A DNA stretch of 64,000 nt from Amblyomma americanum (GCF_052857255.1 NW_027526875.1:62001-126000), one strand, 5' to 3'; shown: positions 44,591-58,429, counted from the stretch's first letter. Notes: a model not told the origin generated them from the sequence alone. A program made the numbers and translations.

Positions 44591-46554
44591 GCAGAAAAAC
44601 ATCAGAAAATTATCGCATTCTGTTTTCTTCCAAAGTACGTAGATACCGATTGCTGAAAGCTCAACGCGCACAGGGTGGTACAGTGTATTGCAGGCCCAGA
44701 GAATCAAGGACATTTTGCATATTTGTTTTTCTAGGCGGTACTCTCTGAACGTTGCTCGGGGTTTTCCGTGGAAGCCAAAATTTCCACAAATAATCGAGAG
44801 GGCAATTTCTCGCAGGTGCCCATGGCAAAGATTTAAAATAAATGCAGAGAGGAATAACTGGCCCCGTCTGTTGTGTAGTGTTTGAATTCGGTATAAGCGT
44901 TATTCTCGTCAATTGGAAATTACAGAGGCGTTACTAGGCACACTGTTTTTATATAACAGCGCTGTGAAAGTGCATCGGTAACTACACGGGGACCACTATC
45001 CTGAACACCTCTTATTCTGGCATACAGCGGGTCCTTGGGCAATCAGATTGAAATTAGCAGCGCAACGAGTCGAAATCACCTCAGACGGCTCGCACAAAAG
45101 GCCATCCACAAAAGGAGAGTAGGATGAGAACGGCATACAACGCTTGTCAGTGATCAAAAAGTACTCTCAGGCTTTACATGCCCGGCATTTTCGTTTAAAA
45201 GTTTCAACTATTTAAATAATGTACCCTGCTGTTACGGAAATATTTGAGGTAATGTTCTATTCTTCGGAAGCGCAACAAGATCTTTCTTTTAAAGTTTCTC
45301 TATCAATCGCATCGCAGCATTTAAGAATGCCATAGAAAACCGATGGGCAACGTTTTGGACGATAGCAAAAAACACAAATAGCGAGATCTGCAGGTATATT
45401 GACTGTAACAGGAAAATCTTGCACTATAAGACAAAATTGGTTTCAAGATATCTTCATCGTTCAAAATAGCTTCTGTATAGAATTGTTGGTTAGGATTCAC
45501 TTTGCGCCAAATAGCTGCACCAGCAGGTAGGGACGTAGTAGCCCTGCTTGCCAGTTTTGAGTGTTTCCTGGGCGAAGTGGATCGTATTCGCATTGATAGC
45601 TTCAAAATCGATCCCATAGGCCCGGAAACACCCGCTCTTCACTTAACGTGCCCATTTCAATCGACCTGATCAATAAAACTACAATGTGCAGCCAGCAGGA
45701 AATGCCCGAAGACTGAATTTACGATCTAATCCGTAGACATCACAAACAGTACAAGCACTGAGGGTCACTCTCACTGCTTCCAGCCTCCCTCTAATGAAAC
45801 CTGGACAAGGCGTGTTCGCATTTAAATTAAAGCGAAATGAAAAGTGCGCCTATACTCAAAGTTTCGTACTGCGCGAAAGACAAATTGTTTACTGTTTACC
45901 CACTGTGGCGCTTTAATGGCGGCTGTGCAGTTTTTACAGAAAATAAACTATTAACCTCTGGACTTCATTCATGTTTATAAGAGCAGTGCATGGATTTCCA
46001 TAACAGAGTGGAATGCGGCCCTCACCCGTACAACCTTCGGTCCGACAATAGGCCCCAATTGCTCACCTGTAACGTAGAGTCCTGGAACAAAGTAACAGTG
46101 CAGATGAGTCCGGAGCATTGCAGACAGTGGGCTCTCTGAACAAGATGTGTAATGTTCCCGCCTGCGCAATAAACTTGTCGCCAGCCACGCTAGAAGTGCC
46201 TCGCTCCAACTCCGCTTGGCCTCGGCCTGCCCAATTTTTGTTTACAACGGCAAAACGGGCTTTAGGACAAAAAAGGTGAAATCCGGTTGCCGGTACCTTT
46301 GGGTTAGCAAATAATTTTATCAACGTGAATTTCAGTCTCTAAGCTACTGCTATCTCGCACGCATGAAGGGAAGTGCTACAGATGTCACAAACGCAAAGTT
46401 TATCAATATTAGAGAAAAAGCTGACATCTACCATGGAAAGGCGCAGAAATGTCCTAAACATGAGTTTTAGTACTTGGCTTGGCAATTGTTAGGCATGGAT
46501 TCAGCTGCAACAATAAGACCTTCCACGCGGCGAAACCTTGAAGAAGTGCTGTCA
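44591..46554. other. Spacer without recognised genes
   Basis: Only short frames. One minus-strand frame (46323-46063) ends at a good donor-like TACAG/GTGAGC but has no ATG; unsupported. Confidence 0.35.
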
Positions 46555-46780
46555 AGAGAGAGAGAGAGAGAGAATGAAAAGGAAACGCAGGGAGGTTAAC
46601 CAGATGTGAGTCTCCAGTTTGCTACCATACACTGGGGATGGGGTATAGGGGTTAGAAAGAGGACAGAGAGGAAAACGCAAAAAAAGGAACGTGCACACAT
46701 GGAGACACACACACACACACAAGGCGTTCCAGTTAAAGTCTGTTAAGTGTCCAGTTAAGTGCTGTCAAAGTTTCCACACC
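46555..46780. repeat. Dispersed repeat with (GA)n and (CA)n
   Basis: GAGAGAGAGAGAGAGA, then GGAAACGCAGGGAGGTTAACC and TTGCTACCATACACTGGGGATGG, then ACACACACACACAC and GGCGTTCCAGTTAAAGTC. I recognise this order as a common tick dispersed repeat, though I cannot name the family. Confidence 0.5.
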
Positions 46781-47821
46781 AGCCTGGCACCTAATTAGCA
46801 CTGGTGTTAAATTGATCGAAGTGAAAAATTGCACGTTTGAAGTAATTAATTCTGCATACAGCGGTCAGCATTTCCGAAAAGCCTCCACATGTATACCGCA
46901 TCCGAGGCAGAATATACGTTTTCGGCCGAACACTAGCGAAGGCAGATTAAAAGCCTCGTCTTCTGGCATTCTCTACATGGATAATGCCCTGCTCAAGAAA
47001 CTCGCGCAGACAGTGGTGCGAGTTCTCAATGCAGCTATCAGTGCGGAACTCTAGAGCGCCATGTATAACACACTGCGAAACATGGCGTCTCCCGTTTGAG
47101 CTCAAGTCCTTCACTTTCGTGTACATTTTTGTCAATATGTACCCTCAGTATCACATGCAAACGAAACGAAACTTTGTTCATTCAAAGCAGCTCATAAGGG
47201 TAAAAGGCTGCTTTTCTAATTTAAAACGCAGCGTTTTAAACTAACCTGCCCGACTCGCCGAGAGGATGCAATGTAATCAATGCGCTGTTTGTTCATGCAT
47301 TCGGTGTCATGCACTCGGTGTTTCAAAGCAACCAAATATTGAATGCAATGCTGATAAAACACCAATTTCGTTTGGAGTAAATGACAGGCGTTTGAACCAC
47401 TATCATTGAATTGTGTCCTCTTACAAGATGTCTAGTGTTTTCAGTGGCTAGGTGCGAAATAAGAGCAGGCAAGGGGACCACGACATGTTTCTGCTTAGTG
47501 ATTAGCATATTTGTGTGCTTATTTTATGAACGAGCGTGCCTAGGTTCTTCTTTCTTACATTCGCCTTAAGGCGGAGCTTAAGTGTCCTATGATTTAGGGT
47601 GTCTCCTGAAGTGTCCATTTCCAGCCCAATCACGAGAACCACAAACTGTTCCTGATCGTAACGGAGCATGTTCGCCGCCGGGAAAAGGTATTGTAGTTTG
47701 GGAGCATTCGACCCTCTCGATGCGATGAAAAGAGGGAGATACAATTATGTCAGCCTGCTCCCGAACATCACACGTAACATTATCCGACACTTTGTAATTC
47801 TAGAATGAATGCGTAAAAATG
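46781..47821. other. Spacer without recognised genes
   Basis: Nothing supportable. Confidence 0.35.
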
Positions 47822-48774
47822 GTCACAACTGTACATTTCGTTCCTTTCTTGGCCAGCCAGTCCGAAGACGACGAAGTGCGCCTTTTTTTGCAGCGGTCGG
47901 TGCAGAGTTTTCATGATATTAAGCTGCTTGAGTTGGGGGAACTAATCTTGGGTTGATAATGTAGCACTCCGCATAAGTGTTAGTGCATTTTTACCATTTT
48001 GGATGCTAAAACACACTTCACCAAAATACTGAACACTTCAGTGAGCCGCGGCTAACAGAGACAGTCGGCGCGCGACTGGATCTCAGCTGCATCAGCTGTC
48101 TCAGCCGTATCAGGAAGCGCGGCTGTCTCAGTTGCATCATCCTCGACATACCGTATCTCGGCCTCACCTAAGCGCATTTCAGTTGTTTCTTGGGCTGGTT
48201 GGTATAGCATACCGAATGCCGAAACCACAGGCGAGGACAGAGAATAAGGAAGTTCACATGACAAGCTGTACCCGCCCGTAGATTCATTCAAGTAATTTGT
48301 CACAACTGTACATTTCGTTCCTTTCTTGGCCAGCCAGTCCGAAGACGACGAAGTGCGCCTTTTTTGCAGCGGTCGGCGCAGAGTTTTCATGATATTAAGC
48401 TGCTTGAGTTGGGGGAACTAATCTTGGGTTGATAATGTAGCACTCCGCATTAGTGTTAGTGCATTTTTACCTTTTTGGATGCTAAAACACACTTCACCAA
48501 AATGCTGAACACTTCAGTGAGCCGCGGCTAACAGAGACAGTCGGCGCGCGACTGGATCTCAGCTGCATCAGCTGTCTAAGCCGTATCAGGAAGCGCGGCT
48601 GTCTCAGCTGCATCATCCTCGACATACCGTATCTCGGCCTCACCTCAGCGCATTTCAGTTGTTTCTTGGGCTGGTTGGTATAGCATACCGAATGCCGAAA
48701 CCACAGGTGAGGACAGAGAATAAGGAAGTTCACATGACAAGCTGTTCCCGCCCGTTGATTCATTCAAGTAATTT
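47822..48774. repeat. 477-bp tandem duplication
   Basis: Two head-to-tail copies: 47822-48298 and 48299-48774, each beginning GTCACAACTGTACATTTCG. They differ at only about a dozen sites, so the duplication is recent. A minus-strand frame from 48390 to 48052 (112 codons; EIRYVEDDATETAALPDTAE) is open in the first copy and starts in the second; the matching frame in the second copy has two stops. Confidence 0.9.
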
Positions 48775-51079
48775 GTCGGTCAATAGCCCGCCTGCGGGGT
48801 CGCAGTCCGCATCTATTTGCGCAACCTAGTCGCCAAAAGCAGAACAAAAAACATAAAAGTCGTAGACATACAACCTACAACGCTTTTGGACATTCAATTT
48901 TTCACTGCACGCATGGTGGAATAAGGAACCTTTATTATGCTTGGCGCTGTTCCCAAGGGGAAACGATGAGGCCTTCTGAGGTTACGCCTGGTCTGGATAT
49001 TTGGGTGATCATCTCAACACGAACCGGAAGGTTACTGAGTGAGGATTTCGAAGTTGTCAGGCTGTCGACAATATAAATTACGGATTCACCTGTTATGGAG
49101 CACGCGAGATGCTTGAAGGTTGCGGTTCCCACGACCGAACCAGGCAGGATTAATTCACGCCACAAATATCCTCCGTTCCTTTGTGTTCAGCGTGCTGTCG
49201 CTCTCCCGCGCTATACCTCTGGGAACTTTCGTTAAAGGAAATTTAAGTTCATCGGAAGTATCCTACCGCGGCTGTTGTTGCGCTTGAAGCAGCCAAATTC
49301 CCTCCCTCCACTGACGTCTGTGGAAGCAATGTACTGGTATTTAAAACGCAGAAAGATATGCGGGAAAAAAACGGCAGGCACTGCTATGGGTCACCTTCTA
49401 TAGGTAATGGCGCATAGGAAGGACGTGGTATCGGTACCAACGACTGTTGGCGCTTATTCCAATTTTGGTCGTCTTTAACAAGAGGAAATCTTCACGCGGT
49501 TCGTGCACCGTAAAAGACACCGCTTGGTTCCAGCGATTATCCACACAACTAGCCGCTTGTCTCAGGTCTGGCTGTCAGCTCACAGTATGCTCGTGATCCT
49601 GTATGCTGTGTGCTGGGACATGCATTAGAGCGTCCCGGCTATCTTAGTGCGGGTTCCTCACGACAGCTTTGACAGTACGAATGCAAGTATTTCCCAACAA
49701 CAATAGAAAGAAAGGTAATAGAGGACAGCCGCAGCCCCGCAGGCACTGCTTCTTACAATGACTGCCGTCCTAATAACAGCTAGTATATGCTTCTTAATGC
49801 GCGCATCTCTGCAAGTCCAAAAAATTTCTGATGGTATAGCTCTGGTTAACCCTGGTCAAAAGAGAAAAGCTCCATCTCCCTGGTTACGTTTGTGGCCGAG
49901 GAACGTGTGGTCTCCACGGCAGGCACCGCATCGCACACACCTAGCTTTAGGCTAAACGCATAAAAGTCCACAGGTGTATTATGCAGAACAAACTTTGATG
50001 CCCTGCGCATGAGATTCCAGACCCCAATTTATGGCTTCGCTCGGTCAAGGTGTGTGACGTCATGCAGGGAGTAGGCAGCATACCTTAGATGCCTCCTTTC
50101 GTCCTCTCCACAACGCGGTGACGAAGCGCATATCTGTCGCTCTCCATGGCAGGAGTGGCATCAATCACACCTAGCATCCTGCTGAACGCATCAAAGTGCA
50201 GCAGCGTTTTATGCAGAATCCACTTTCATGACCTACGCATGCAATGCCGGCAGACGATTTCCCACAGTTCCGCTTGAACAAAGCCCAAGGTCAAAGATCA
50301 AATTCGAGATAGATGGTGAAACAGCCGCTAGGGTCGCCTGCAGTAGCTGAAGTCATGTGTCGAACCCGACTACCACCAGTTATACTCATGGTTTCACCTC
50401 TAGCTACATTCAAGGTCAAACTTTCGGCCCCTCTGAACTCTGGCTACTTTCAAGGCCAAGCTTGCGGCCCCACTGATGGCTTGAATAGCTGGCGCTGTGA
50501 AGATTTTCGCTCGAAAAAAAAACACGCAGATACTCACCTTCCTCGAAGCGCCACACTTCTCGCGAGGCTGGTTCCACGGCAGGATACGGTCTTCCGTTGC
50601 CAGGACGCACATGCGCGACCTGAGATTCAAAGGACGGAATGGCAGGCAGTCTACTGCTCTGGTTCCTCGCTGCAGCTCCGGGCACCTGAAATTTATGGGT
50701 GTGCATAGCATGGTGGTGAGGCTATTGCCCTAGCTGAAAGCTGGTCACGTGCAAGGTGGTGCGATGCCAAAAAGAGGAGCAAGTTTAGCATCCCAAACAG
50801 AGCTCCAGAATGTTATCTGACTGCGTGTGGGTTCCCAAGCTTTTGCAGAGCACACGGGTTAAGACCTCTAACTACCAACGAGATCTGAGTTGGGGAATAG
50901 CACTAGGCCTTTGAAACGCTAAGAATGCGCACATTTTGCACGAATTCCTATTCGGGAAGTCATTCATTCTATGCACAATCACCGAATGAAACCATTTGCC
51001 ATTAAATATGGGTACCAAATAAGACACAACTAAACTTCATGAGCTAATTCGTGGTTTGAATGACATGTAACTTAAACCA
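48775..51079. other. Spacer with small internal duplications
   Basis: A diverged block of about 110 bp is repeated at 49910 and 50138 (CACACCTAGC, GAACGCAT-AAAGT, TTATGCAGAA). A 40-bp unit starting GCTAC-TTCAAGG recurs at 50403 and 50443. No gene recognised. Confidence 0.45.
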
Positions 51080-51430
51080 CACTCCATATGGTATCACATT
51101 TTCTTTCTTACATTCTTTTTTTATTTGAAGATGCACCTGTTGCGACGATTCATTATGCACCCCAAAATTTTGTTCCAGTGCATTTGTTTAGATTTAGCGA
51201 TTTACCTGTACTTATGATATCGTAGTCTGGTGATAATACTAGCTTTGTAAAATTTTGGTCGCCAAATTAAGTAGAATATGGCGCATATATTTTTGTTTTG
51301 TTATTTTTGTTTGTTTTTGTGCGCTTTTTTTCAGTACTATATTGTGACTAATACTTGCTTTTTTACTACCCCCTCTTATGTAGTACCCTCAAAAGAGGGA
51401 CTTTGACTGCATTTTGAATAAAGAAATAAA
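51080..51430 (+). mobile_element. 5'-truncated LINE 3' UTR
   Basis: T-rich 3' UTR, CCCTCAAAAGAGGG hairpin, then GAATAAAGAAATAAAC. It matches the arrangement at the 41.7-42.0 kb 3' end. Confidence 0.6.
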
Positions 51431-54306
51431 CATACGCTAATGTCTTTGTGGCACAGTCACGCCACAAGCTGAGTGGAAGTTCCCGCCATCAAGTCATGCC
51501 CCGGGCCACGGCTTTCGCATTTCAATGCATGCAATGTGTGAACTGCAAGCATCTTGAAATATCTGTACGCGACAATTACCCCGAGTGACTGCTGTAAATA
51601 CGGATCGCCCTTTATAATGTGTCTAACAGGTTACATTGCTCTTTTTGGATGCAAAAGTTATTAGGCACGAACAATTGTCATTGACAGTTAACTTTGCACG
51701 TGACAGGCACAAGGCAATAGCAGTGCTCGTGGGCGGCGCAAGGTCCGTACCTGAAATGGCTTGAGTTCCTCAATGACCCAGTCAGATGAAACGAGTGGCT
51801 CTAAAACAAAATGTGCACAGTTATGAAAGAAGGAGGCACATTTTTATAAATTGTGGAACTTGTAGAGCTAACGAGGCAAGCAATTCCCAGCCATCCGAAC
51901 ACAGCTTTGTAGAAAGTCCGCTCTTCACCCTTGATATTCATGCCAACACAGGTTGCGCAAATAAAGAAAACAAAAACTGAGTACTTGTCACGTATCAAGC
52001 AAAAGCCTTCCAAAAGTGTAATTGACACCGAATGGATGGCGTTCAATAGAGACTGACCTGGAATTATGAAGGTGAGAAGAAATATACGGTGTCCTCAAAT
52101 GCTGTTTAAGCTAAAATGATTCTTTCGCGATCACAGGGACGGAAATGGCGGACGTCATAATCCAATGTAGGCTAATAAACTTAGATATGTGAATGAACTC
52201 TTCTGTATAACCTCTTAGGATGTTCTTTTCATTTAGTGTATAGGATCGATCCGTCAAGGTATCTTATATCAATTATCGGGTGTGCAGAAATGTAAAACGG
52301 CCCTTAGTACAGTGGCTCAAGTAATTTCAGCGGTTCAGATTTACCTAAGGAACATGTAAGCAGAGCGCCGCCACGTCTACCTCTCTCCACCCCTGCCAGA
52401 GCTGTACCTCGCATACTGCCACTCAAACCAGAGATCGCGAAAGGAGCGTGATGCGTCCGCTCTGACCTATGTCACTTCGTGGGAGTGACTTTGAGGGCTC
52501 TGCAGCTGCCCCGCGTCCCTTGGATGCGTCTGCACGGCCGAAATTCCAAGCATCGTAGAGCTGCGAAAAATTACATCTTTACACATCTACTAACTGGCAC
52601 GAGCTGCCCTGATCTCCCGCTACAATTCTCTACTTGCTACCAAGCGCCGAACTCTTGAAATTTAAACATTAATTAGCAAAGTTCAGTAACTTACTGTATA
52701 GTCAACTTCTATCACAACCGCTTCGGTGCCCATCAATGCCGTTGCCATGCTGGCGAAAGAATCATGAGTTTGAACTAAAAATGCGTATTTGAAAATTTAT
52801 TGATCTTGTCGTGAACACCCTGCACTTCTTTGCTGTTCAGAGCGGTTAAAAGGAAACTGAATGCCTCATTACGCCTAGACGCGCAGTGATCGAGTGGGTA
52901 TGTAAACCAGAGAGCACAGTTGTAGCTTGCACTTCGCTGCCAGTCCAACGCTGGCCATAGCGAACGCCAGCACCAGTTGTTATGGAAAGTGAAGATACGT
53001 TTTGTGCGTGCTTCTTTGGGTTCTCCTCCCTACGTGTCTTCTTCGCACAGTTTTATAAATGCTGAAAGACACGAGTATGGCGCACAAAAATATGCTCTAA
53101 AGCTGCTAGCTCAAAAGTGCGCATTTATGTCCAACGCTAAAAATAACACCTTGCTTTTTCAGGAATACACATTGGCGACTGCGGGCATGTATATTTATTA
53201 AAGCATTGCATGTTTAATATGTCTTATAATGTCCTCTGCACATGTATGCGCGATTTCGCTGCCTGTCCGGCTCGGCCACGCAAGCCCTATGGAGCTCTGG
53301 GAGGTCGGATGTCTGCGCATTGTGTTTAAATTTGGCGCAGTGATATATTATTATCAGTATATGATTATCCGCACAAGATATGTCGATTAGTGGCAGTCAG
53401 AGGCTGTCCAAAGGCGATTTGAATCTACAGACGCAGCTGTTTTAAATTTACAAAAGAAAGTGGAAAACACACTGCATCATTTCGCCCTGAAAACGCCCCT
53501 GATCCTGTGACTACCGCAAACATAGCCATACAAGCCATATGCATTAATAAAGCCATCAGCAACGAAATGACACACGATTGGCGCTACGAGAGCGCTAAAT
53601 ATGTGCCGAGGTGAAGCGTACAGGTCTGAACACGTAGGCCGGAGTGCACAAGGCACCGTTTCTTCCGCGTCCCGCCAGCCTCTCGTCTACCGGCGTTGTC
53701 GCTCGGCGGCCGCGGGAGATGGTGACCAAACACTTGAGGTCATTGGGACGTCTCCTGATGAGGATGTCCGAAGCTCATGGATAAAGCCACTCAGTTATCA
53801 TCTGTCCGTAGCTACTGCGTAGGCAAGGGGGACAATAGCACGGGGACCGCAGGGGCAGGGGTGCCATCATAGTTGTGTGGATTGATCTGCAAGTCGCTGC
53901 CAACGCGTGGCTACACATTAGTTTCCACAAATCTTCACCTGCGAGGTATTTCCGGTGCCGACGCTGACACCTCGCCTAGCCAGTTATCTGCGACTCCCTG
54001 TGCCGGCTTCCTCTAAGAGCCGGAATATTGCCACAGGCGGCACCAGTAGCCGAAACGCTGACACGACGCCGAAGAAACGCTGCCTTGTGTTTCTGACTTG
54101 AAACGCGCGGCGGGTCGAACAACAGCCACATGCTACTGGAAAGCTGCACTGTCCCGCACTAACCTGCCGGAGCAGCAATGGATGATTCGTTAGGCAGTCA
54201 CTAGAGGCATGCTTATGGCATATATGCATGCTTAATCATGTGGGCTCGATCAACGCAAGCGCACACCTCACAAGCACCTCAATACAGCTTTTGTATGTCT
54301 GGAAAG
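51431..54306. other. Spacer without recognised genes
   Basis: Short frames only. One from 53601 to 53822 (+) contains GDGDQTLEVIGTSPDEDV but has no visible splice or start support. Confidence 0.35.
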
Positions 54307-54488
54307 GACATGTTAAGGAAAGGACGACTGTCTCATATCCTGGGGGACAGTGGAACCCGACCATAAGGAAGCAAAATGAAATGAACAATTGCTTTCAAGG
54401 AAAGTAAATGACTCCTGTCTCACGTTTCTCTCTGGACACCCGGATCGCGGAATCAGGGAAGGAAAATCGATCCATCGATCGATCGATT

Positions 54489-54489
54489 G

Positions 54490-54571
<82 letters not shown>
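54489..54571. repeat. (TCAA)n microsatellite
   Basis: About 20 repeats of TCAA, flanked by CGATCGATCG and TCCATCCATC. Shorter, decayed versions lie at about 57390-57460 and 61650-61690 in copies II and III. Confidence 0.95.
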
Positions 54572-54572
<1 letters not shown>

Positions 54573-55181
54573 CATCCATCTCTCAACCAACCCTTAACGC
54601 TGCCGCGTTAAAATCCCTTCCCTTAGGCGGGGTTCAGGTGTCCACCAAGATGCCCAGTTTTTCGCTCACGGCCAAAGACGCCGACGCCGACGACATCGGC
54701 TTTTCTGGATACGAGCTCCTTAAAGCTATCGCGTCAAAATTGCCAATGTCACCGACACGTTCGCTCTCGTCAGTGATCGGTAAGGTCAAGCGAGCGTCAT
54801 GTGCGTTCGGAGGCACCCGCTCTCTGCCCTTCACCCTACCTCATGCTTTCCCTCCCCTGTGCTTGCATTCGCTCGTGCTCGCGCCTTTCCAACTTTTACG
54901 CGCCGCGCAGAGAGATACAGGTAGTTGAGAACTGCGGAATAATTTTGAGCACATGGCGTCTTTAACATGAACTGACATCGCACGGGAGCGCCTCACTGCG
55001 GCACCTTTCTTTTTCCTTCTTTCACCACCTTCTTTATCCTTATACAGGGTGTCCACCGAGATATGTGAGACAGTTACTGCTTCATTTCCTTTCCAAAAAA
55101 AAACGAATTTTCATTTTTTTAGACAGCAGAGATTCAAACGCTTGCAATTTCCTTTCCCAAAAAAACAATTCATTTTTTTAG

Positions 55182-55379
55182 ACAGCAGAGATTCAAACGC
55201 TTGCAACTGACGTTAGCGGGTATTAATGCGCTTCGGACAGAAAGCCTCGACTTGGCAAGACATTCGCAATGAAAGTACTTAAGGCGCAACGGCCCCGTGG
55301 AGGAACCTCAGCTAGGGATGCTGCGCATAAGCAACACGCACAGGTTGGCGTCTCTGCGACAGCGAAGAGGGTTCGTTGA
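55182..55379 (+). pseudogene. Candidate exon, macro-repeat copy I (frameshifted)
   Basis: TTTTTTTAG acceptor, then QQRFKRLQLTLAGINAL; the block is 197 bases instead of 198, with one base lost after GCGCTTCG, and the frame regained from KTFAMKVLKAQR to SATAKRVR and TGA at 55377-55379. The acceptor and first 33 bases are also duplicated 54 bp upstream. Confidence 0.35.
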
Positions 55380-56879
55380 TAGGACATCCTTTACCGCGTT
55401 CTTGGCTTAGCGCGTTCAAAGCGAGCAAACAACAGCTCGGCGTCTATAGAAACAAGCAACGCCAGGCCCTCCAAGTTGGTAATGGGGGTTTAGCATCTCA
55501 AAGAGAGTCAGGCTATGATGGATGCCGTAGAGGAGAGCTCCGGAAATTTCGACCACCTGTGCTGCTTTAACTTGCACTGATATCGCACACAACGGGCCTC
55601 AACAATTGCATGTCGCATTTTGATAGAGGCGAAATTCTATAGGCCTGTTCGCGCTTGGCACATAAAGCACAGGTGGAATGTGCGTCAATATCCCGAGGTT
55701 ATATCACGCAAACGTGATGCAATAAAATTCCTTCAGCATTCCACAAACTGTACAAAAACAGCTAGTGCTCACATTTGACGCTTGTGTTGCGCACAGGCCG
55801 TATTTTACCCAAAAATAATTAAAAAAATCTCCTCCTTGTCATCTGGCCAGGAAGTCTGCCTAAACGAAACGCGCTTTTTTCGCTATCCCCGGAATGCTTA
55901 GCTATCGCATTTTGGTGCGGCTGATCTACAACAACCCGCAATAAGCTTTTGTTTGCAGTATTACACAGGCGGAGCTGTTCACATATGTTCGAAGAAAAAG
56001 TGAGGTTCCCGGCGCATCCAGCGCGCAATAATATGCATGGCGTCCTGTAAAGTAGTTATGCAATCATGCCTACCTGTAGCCGTGAGCAGTACTACTGAAC
56101 AACTAACGCTTAGAAAGAACTAGTGGAACAGGTGCAGACTTACCATTTGTTGCCGTTGGAGCGCAATGCTCCTCGAAGTTCAAGAGGCGCTTCTTGAAGT
56201 TCTCCGAGGGTGAGCGCCATGTTTCTTTTGTTAAGGTGCGTAGTCTTCCGCTCTAATGATTCTTCTGTGTTCATGTCAAACAGCAAACATGGCACGAAAT
56301 CCACAGACGAAGCGAAACTTCACGACACACTACACCACCTCGTCCTACACAAAATAATACTTATAGCCCACTATTAGCCCTCACGCTGTCTTCTCGGCGT
56401 CACTGTACACTGACAGCACCGGCTCCTTTGTCACGCCTGTCGTGAATCGTGGCAGCGCATGCGGTGAGTGTCGGATATCCAGGCGAACGCTCGACGAACT
56501 GCTTAACACCGAAACGCGTCGCCCGCTAGAGAGTTTGAAGAGGAAGTGTCCGCACGTGGGCATTGGCTGGCGAGAGATTTGGACGCTACCAAGACGGTTC
56601 TATGAGGGGGTGGCTTGCGAGAGGCTTGGACGCTACCAAGACGATTCTCTGAAGGGGGAGGGAAGATACTGAAACTCGGGGACAGCTTTCTGCGGCTGTG
56701 CGATGGAAGTTGGGAACGCGTGCCGCCAGGAAACAAACAGGACGGCGTCTGTGGCTCGCGATCGAGTAATATTAATAATAGTAATAGGTTTCTTAGGGAA
56801 GGAAATCACGTAGTATCTTCCTCATATAACGTTGGACACCTGAACCGCGCCGTAAGGGAAGGAATAAAGGAGAGAGTGA

Positions 56880-57080
56880 AAGAAGAAAGGAAGAAAGAGT
56901 AGTGCAGGGCTCCGGAATAATTTCGACCACCTGGGGATTTTTAACGTGCATTGACATCGCACAGCACAGGGGCGCCTTAGTGTTTTGCCTCCATAAAAAC
57001 GCAGCCGCCGCAGTCGGGTTCGAGCCCGGGAACTCCGGATCAGTAGCCGAGCGCCCTAACCACCGAGCCACCGCGGCGGG
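56880..57080 (-). mobile_element. Ruka-type SINE, nearly complete
   Basis: GGGCTCCGGAATAATTTCGACC, CATTGACATCGCACAGC, GCCTCCATAAAAACGCAGCC, then GTCGGGTTCGAGCCCGGGAAC (box B) and CCACCGAGCCACCGCGGCGGG, the full tRNA-like head. Confidence 0.8.
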
Positions 57081-58230
57081 TTCTACGCCAAGCTAAGGAA
57101 GAAAAATTGGAGGATGCTTAAGCTTCGTCTTTAAGAGTGAGACGCGACAGCGTGTCACAGGGTTGCCAGAGTGCACGGAACGCCATCGCCCGTTCGGCGC
57201 GACGCGAGTCTCATTGGACAATTTAAGGAAAGGACGCCTGTGTCACATATCTCGGTGGACACCCTAACCGGTCCCTAATGGAAGAAAAATGAAATGAACA
57301 ATTGCTTTTAAAGAAAAGAAATGACGCCTGTCTCACTTTTCTCGCTGGACACCCGGATCGCGCCGTAAGGGAAGAAAAATCGGTCGCTCGATCGATAGAT
57401 GAATCACTCAATCAATCAATGAATCAATCAATAAACAATCAATAAACCAATCTGTGAATCAATCAATCCTTAACGCTGTCGCGTTAAAGCCCCTCCCTAT
57501 ACGGCGCGGTTCAGGTGTCCACCGAGATGCGCCATTTTTCGTTCACCGCCAAAGACGCCTACGCCACTGGCTTTTCTGGGCACGAGCTCCTTAAAGCTGT
57601 CGCGTTAAAATTGCCAGCATCACCGACGCGTTCGGTCTTGTCAGTGATCGGTAAGGTCAAGCGAGCGTCATGCGCGTTCGGAGGCACCCGCTCTCTGCCC
57701 TTCACCCTCCCTCATACTTTCCTTCCCATGTGCTTGTATACGCTCGTGCTCGCTCATTTTCCACTTTTACGCGCCGCGCAGAGGAAAAACGCTATGGCGC
57801 CCGTGTGCTGTGCGATGTCAGTGCACGTTAAAGATCTACAGGTGGTCGAAATTATTCCGGAGCCCTCCACTACGGCACCGCTTCCTTTCATCTTTCAATC
57901 CCTCTTTTATCCTTTACCTTACGGCGCGGTTAAGGAGTCCAAAGATATATGAGACGGATACTGCGCCATTTCCTTTCCCCCAAAACCAATTATTATTATT
58001 ATTACGCGCCGCGCAGAGGGATACAGGTAGTGGAGGGCTGTGGAATAATTTTGACCACATGGCGTCTTTAACATGCACTGACATCGCACGTCAGCCCTCC
58101 GCTACGGCACCTGTTTTTTCCGCTCTTTGATCACCTGCTTTATCCTTATACGGGGCGTCCACCGAGATATGTGAGACAGCTACCGCTTCATTTCCTTTCG
58201 CCAAAAAAAAAAGCATTTTTCATTTTTTAG

Positions 58231-58429
58231 ACAGCAGAGATTCAAACGCTTGCAACTGACGTTAGCCGGTATTAATGCGCCTCGAGACAGAGTTCCTCGA
58301 CTTGCCAAGACATTCGCGATGAAAGCACTTAAGGCGCAACGGCCACGTGCAGGAACCTCAGCTAGAGATGTTGCGCATAAGCAACACGCACAGGTTGGCG
58401 TCTCTGCGACAGCAAAGAGGGTTCGTTGA
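58231..58429 (+). CDS. Candidate 65-codon exon, macro-repeat copy II
   Basis: After ATTTTTTAG the frame QQRFKRLQLTLAGINAPRDR, VPRLAKTFAMKALKAQRPRA, GTSARDVAHKQHAQVGVSAT and KRVR is open to TGA at 58427-58429. It is lysine/arginine-rich with no known domain. Copy III has the same length and frame, copy I lost one base. Amino-acid differences between II and III outnumber silent ones by a little, so constraint is weak at best. Confidence 0.35.

Larger units (their letters stand above)
54307..57116. repeat. Macro-repeat copy I (about 2.9 kb)
   Basis: Order of landmarks: GGAAAGGACG-CTGTCTCA, CTTTTCTCGCTGGACACCCGGATCGC-type block, (ATCA)n, a GGTTCAGGTGTCCACC block, CGCTCTCTGCCCTTCACCCT, a SINE-like CATGGCGTCTTTAACATG piece, the candidate exon, another Ruka-like body, a reversed block ending TTGCCGTTGGAGCGCAATGC, and a SINE head near 57000. 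Copies II and III repeat this order. Confidence 0.8.

Noticed and set aside
54408..54611. Ser-Ile-Asn-Gln repeat protein
   Set aside because: A translation of the (TCAA)n microsatellite; no start or domain support.
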